From the NCBI GenBank assembly GCA_944373095.1, contig CALWAK010000004.1, positions 1 to 47,001 on the forward strand: a DNA stretch of 47,001 nt, given 5' to 3'. A program made the translations under genes and the position numbers. How positions within the stretch are numbered: position 1 is the first letter of the stretch; each line of letters begins with the position of its first letter. This document shows positions 45,087 to 47,001 of the stretch, piece by piece. Source of the stretch: an uncultured Bacilli bacterium. GTDB lineage: Bacteria > Bacillota_I > Bacilli_A > RF39 > UBA660. Below the pieces are notes generated by a model that worked only from the letters and a program-made list of their open reading frames with translations, searched no databases and was not told the origin of the DNA.

Positions 45087-45785
45087 ATGAATCAAGAAAA
45101 TATTGGTAAAATAATAAAAGAAATAAGAAAGAAGAATAATTTAACGCAAAAAGATTTAGCCGATAAATATAATGTTACATATCAAGCAGTAAGTAAATGG
45201 GAAAATGGTAAGAATTTACCTGATATAATGCTGATTAAACAAATGAGTAAAGATTTTAATTTTAGTCTAGATGAATTTTTTGAAACAAATGAGAAAAAAA
45301 ATAATAAATCAAAAAAAATAATTTATATAGTTATTGGGTGTATAGTTACTTTTTTAATAATTTTTTTAGTAATATTTTTTTATATAAATAAAGATACAGA
45401 CTTTGATTTCAAAACATTATCTAGTACTTGTTCAGACTTTAATATATCTGGTAATATAGCTTACAATAGTAATAAGTCTGCTATATATATAACTAATATT
45501 CAATATTGTGGTGGAACTGATAATGAAGAATATGATAAAATTGAATGTATTTTATATGAGTCAGAAAATAATATAGATAAACTAATTAGTTCTTATAATT
45601 ATGCTGGAGAAGAAAAAATAAAATTAGAAGACTTTTTACAACAAGTTACTTTTGCTATTGATAATTATAAAAACACTTGTGAAGATTATCATAATCATAA
45701 TTTATACTTATCTATAATAGCAACTTTAGATAACAAAGAAATTAGATATAAAATTCCACTTACTATGGTAGATAATTGTTCATAA
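45087..45785 (+). CDS. XRE-family regulator with membrane span and outer domain
   Basis: A 232-residue protein. Residues 5-62 form a Cro/C1-type helix-turn-helix (IGKIIKEIRKKNNLTQKDLA, then VSKWENGKNLPDI), a lysine-rich linker, one membrane span (about 78-100) and a 130-residue outer domain with several Cys (STCSDFN, QYCGG, IECILY, NTCEDY, VDNCS), probably disulfide-bonded. This topology allows an outside signal to reach DNA in a single protein. GTTAGGAAG precedes ATG. No regulator-target pair is evident, but the frameshifted gene at 45825 follows 40 bases later and may be its target or partner. Confidence 0.88.
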   Translation: MNQENIGKIIKEIRKKNNLTQKDLADKYNVTYQAVSKWENGKNLPDIMLIKQMSKDFNFSLDEFFETNEKKNNKSKKIIYIVIGCIVTFLIIFLVIFFYINKDTDFDFKTLSSTCSDFNISGNIAYNSNKSAIYITNIQYCGGTDNEEYDKIECILYESENNIDKLISSYNYAGEEKIKLEDFLQQVTFAIDNYKNTCEDYHNHNLYLSIIATLDNKEIRYKIPLTMVDNCS

Positions 45786-45824
45786 AAAAATTTTAATATA
45801 TAATAAGTAATCAGGAGGTTTTTA

Positions 45825-46202
45825 ATGAATATTAAAGAAAAAATATTTAGTTTTTTAAAAATAGGAAAAACAGATACTGAAGAAAAAGTAGAGAAAGAAA
45901 ATACAACATCTTTAGAATTAAATTCTAAGGTTGATGATTTTATTACTTGGTATAATGAAAATAAATTTTTTGGAGGATATACAGATATTGGAAAATACTA
46001 TAAATCTCAAAATATGCGAGATTTAATTAAAAAAGTTGCCGTGTGGTATGAATTAAGATATCCAGAATTTGAAATTATCACAATGGATAAAGGTAAAGAC
46101 AGTTCTAATTTTATGAACAACATAATGTTTAAAAATAATAGTGCTTTAGCTAATGATATTAAAAAGAAATTAACAAAATTTAGATTGGCCTTCATTTTAT
46201 AA
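45825..46202 (+). CDS. N-terminal part of a probably frameshifted uncharacterised gene
   Basis: Encodes 125 residues: a charged N-terminus (residues 1-35), then VDDFITWYNENKFFGGYTDIGKYY and VAVWYELRYPEFEII. AGGAGG is well placed before ATG 45825, so the start is clear. The last residues KFRLAFIL look random. In the +1 frame the same bases read NLDWPSFYNFEVF and run open into the following frame without a stop. The two pieces would make one 362-residue protein, so this is probably one gene broken by a single extra A in the AAAA run near 46174-46178. No family recognised. Confidence 0.65.
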   Translation: MNIKEKIFSFLKIGKTDTEEKVEKENTTSLELNSKVDDFITWYNENKFFGGYTDIGKYYKSQNMRDLIKKVAVWYELRYPEFEIITMDKGKDSSNFMNNIMFKNNSALANDIKKKLTKFRLAFIL

Positions 46203-46209
46203 TTTTGAG

Positions 46210-46914
46210 GTGTTTGTAAATTCATTACCAAAAGAAGAAATGTGCTATTTTAGTCCTTTAGAGTATAGAAGAATAATTAGCTTATACTTTAATTCTAAAA
46301 TAATTTCTTTTCATTTAAGTAAAAATGGAATAGTAGAAGAAATTGAAAACTTAGAATATTTGCCTAATTTTACAATTAAAGCTAAAGAACTTAAAGGTTT
46401 ACACATAAATCAGGTTGCTAAAATACTAAAATTAAAAGGTGTTGAGTTACCTAAAAATAATGAAGTGGATAGAGAAATTAATAGTCATATTAGTTGGGAG
46501 TTTTTAAGAAGTCAAATATTGACTTGTGCGATGTACAGAATAATTGAACGTGGTGGTAAAAGAATTGGCCCTCGAAGAGGATTAATTTTTGCAAAAGAAT
46601 TTAATTTAAATATAGATATTCCAATGATTTATGGAGTAGATGAATCAGATCCAAATTTAGGCTATTTTATACTTAAATATTTAAAAGCTGGTGGCTCAAT
46701 TGACTTAGTTTGTTTAAGCAATTATTTTTCTAAAACTGAGCAAAATTTTGAATATAAATTAATTTTGTTAGAATCTCTTATTAAACGAGTTGTTAATAAT
46801 TTAAGAGAAGTTGATGTTTTAGAAAATATTAATTTATCTGCTGAATTAAATTCTAAATTGAAAAAACAACAAAAACTTAATTCTTCAAATATGGTTAAAA
46901 GAAGAAAACTTTAA
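46210..46914 (+). CDS. C-terminal part of the same probably frameshifted gene
   Basis: A 234-residue open frame. The listed start GTG 46210 has no usable ribosome site (GAGG is only one base away), and an ATG comes only at 46240. The frame is open upstream through the end of the previous piece, which supports one continuous original gene. Conserved-looking blocks are SLPKEEMCYFSPLEYRR, GLHINQVAKILKLKG, RGGKRIGPRRGLIFAKEF and IPMIYGVDESDPNLGYFILKY. The C-terminus is lysine-rich. Soluble, not recognised. The stop is followed by 87 bases to the window edge with no gene seen. Confidence 0.65.
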   Translation: MFVNSLPKEEMCYFSPLEYRRIISLYFNSKIISFHLSKNGIVEEIENLEYLPNFTIKAKELKGLHINQVAKILKLKGVELPKNNEVDREINSHISWEFLRSQILTCAMYRIIERGGKRIGPRRGLIFAKEFNLNIDIPMIYGVDESDPNLGYFILKYLKAGGSIDLVCLSNYFSKTEQNFEYKLILLESLIKRVVNNLREVDVLENINLSAELNSKLKKQQKLNSSNMVKRRKL

Positions 46915-47001
46915 TACTATCCACTATAAGGCAATCGCATAAAAATTATGAGACTATAAACTAGGAATGACATTAAATATAAGATTTTCAATGTTTTGAA
47001 A

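Noticed and set aside
46915-47001. A gene in the last 87 bases
   Set aside because: No start with a ribosome site and no recognisable protein or RNA motif was seen.

Overview
The window is a very AT-rich chromosomal segment of a low-GC Firmicute, most likely an uncultured gut-type member of class Bacilli. The evidence is the Bacillus-like S10-spc-alpha order, a Zn-ribbon S14, a Gram-positive four-Cys adenylate kinase, WhiA, Spo0A and family II pyrophosphatase. It uses the standard stop set: SecY ends naturally at a TGA, so this is not a code-4 mollicute. Translation often uses strong AGGAGG sites, with some GTG and TTG starts. Many promoters rely on an extended -10 of the form TGnTATwAT.

Layout. 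1-1456: 3' part of cysS and a YugP-type membrane zinc peptidase. 1497-4775: a three-gene unit of unknown function (small protein, 885-residue coiled-coil membrane protein, related small protein). 4833-12251: separate genes for uvrB, a glycosyltransferase-methyltransferase fusion, a VanY-type carboxypeptidase on the minus strand, a CBS/DRTGG pyrophosphatase, a short-chain dehydrogenase and TspO. 12289-15482: a MerR regulator with a textbook 19-bp-spacer promoter, co-transcribed with an orphan VirD4-like ATPase, then whiA meeting clpP tail to tail. 15539-22965: a uridine-kinase-like protein followed by lower-glycolysis genes (gap, pgk, gpmI), with an unknown 206-residue gene and spo0A among them. 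spo0A has a tandem 0A box upstream. 23008-23430: a DUF2513-like gene.

23486-37530 is one long ribosomal superoperon with a leader RNA: rpsJ to rplO, secY, adk, map, infA, rpmJ, rpsM, rpsK, rpoA, rplQ. The gene for L30 (rpmD) is missing from its usual place between rpsE and rplO. 37532-38686 is a second small unit of unknown function, again ending with the same small-protein family as at 1571 and 4497.

38745-43046 (minus strand) is a three-gene membrane operon: a degenerate J-domain protein, a single-span protein and a large protein with about 17 cysteine-pair repeats. It shares a divergent promoter region with tmRNA (ssrA, 43148-43506). 43507-46914 holds small uncharacterised genes, a membrane-anchored XRE regulator and a two-piece gene that looks frameshifted.

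The best candidates for undescribed biology are the Cys-repeat/J-like surface operon, the coiled-coil unit with its family of small paralogs, and the degenerate orphan VirD4-like ATPase under MerR-type control. No CRISPR array, insertion sequence or prophage was seen.
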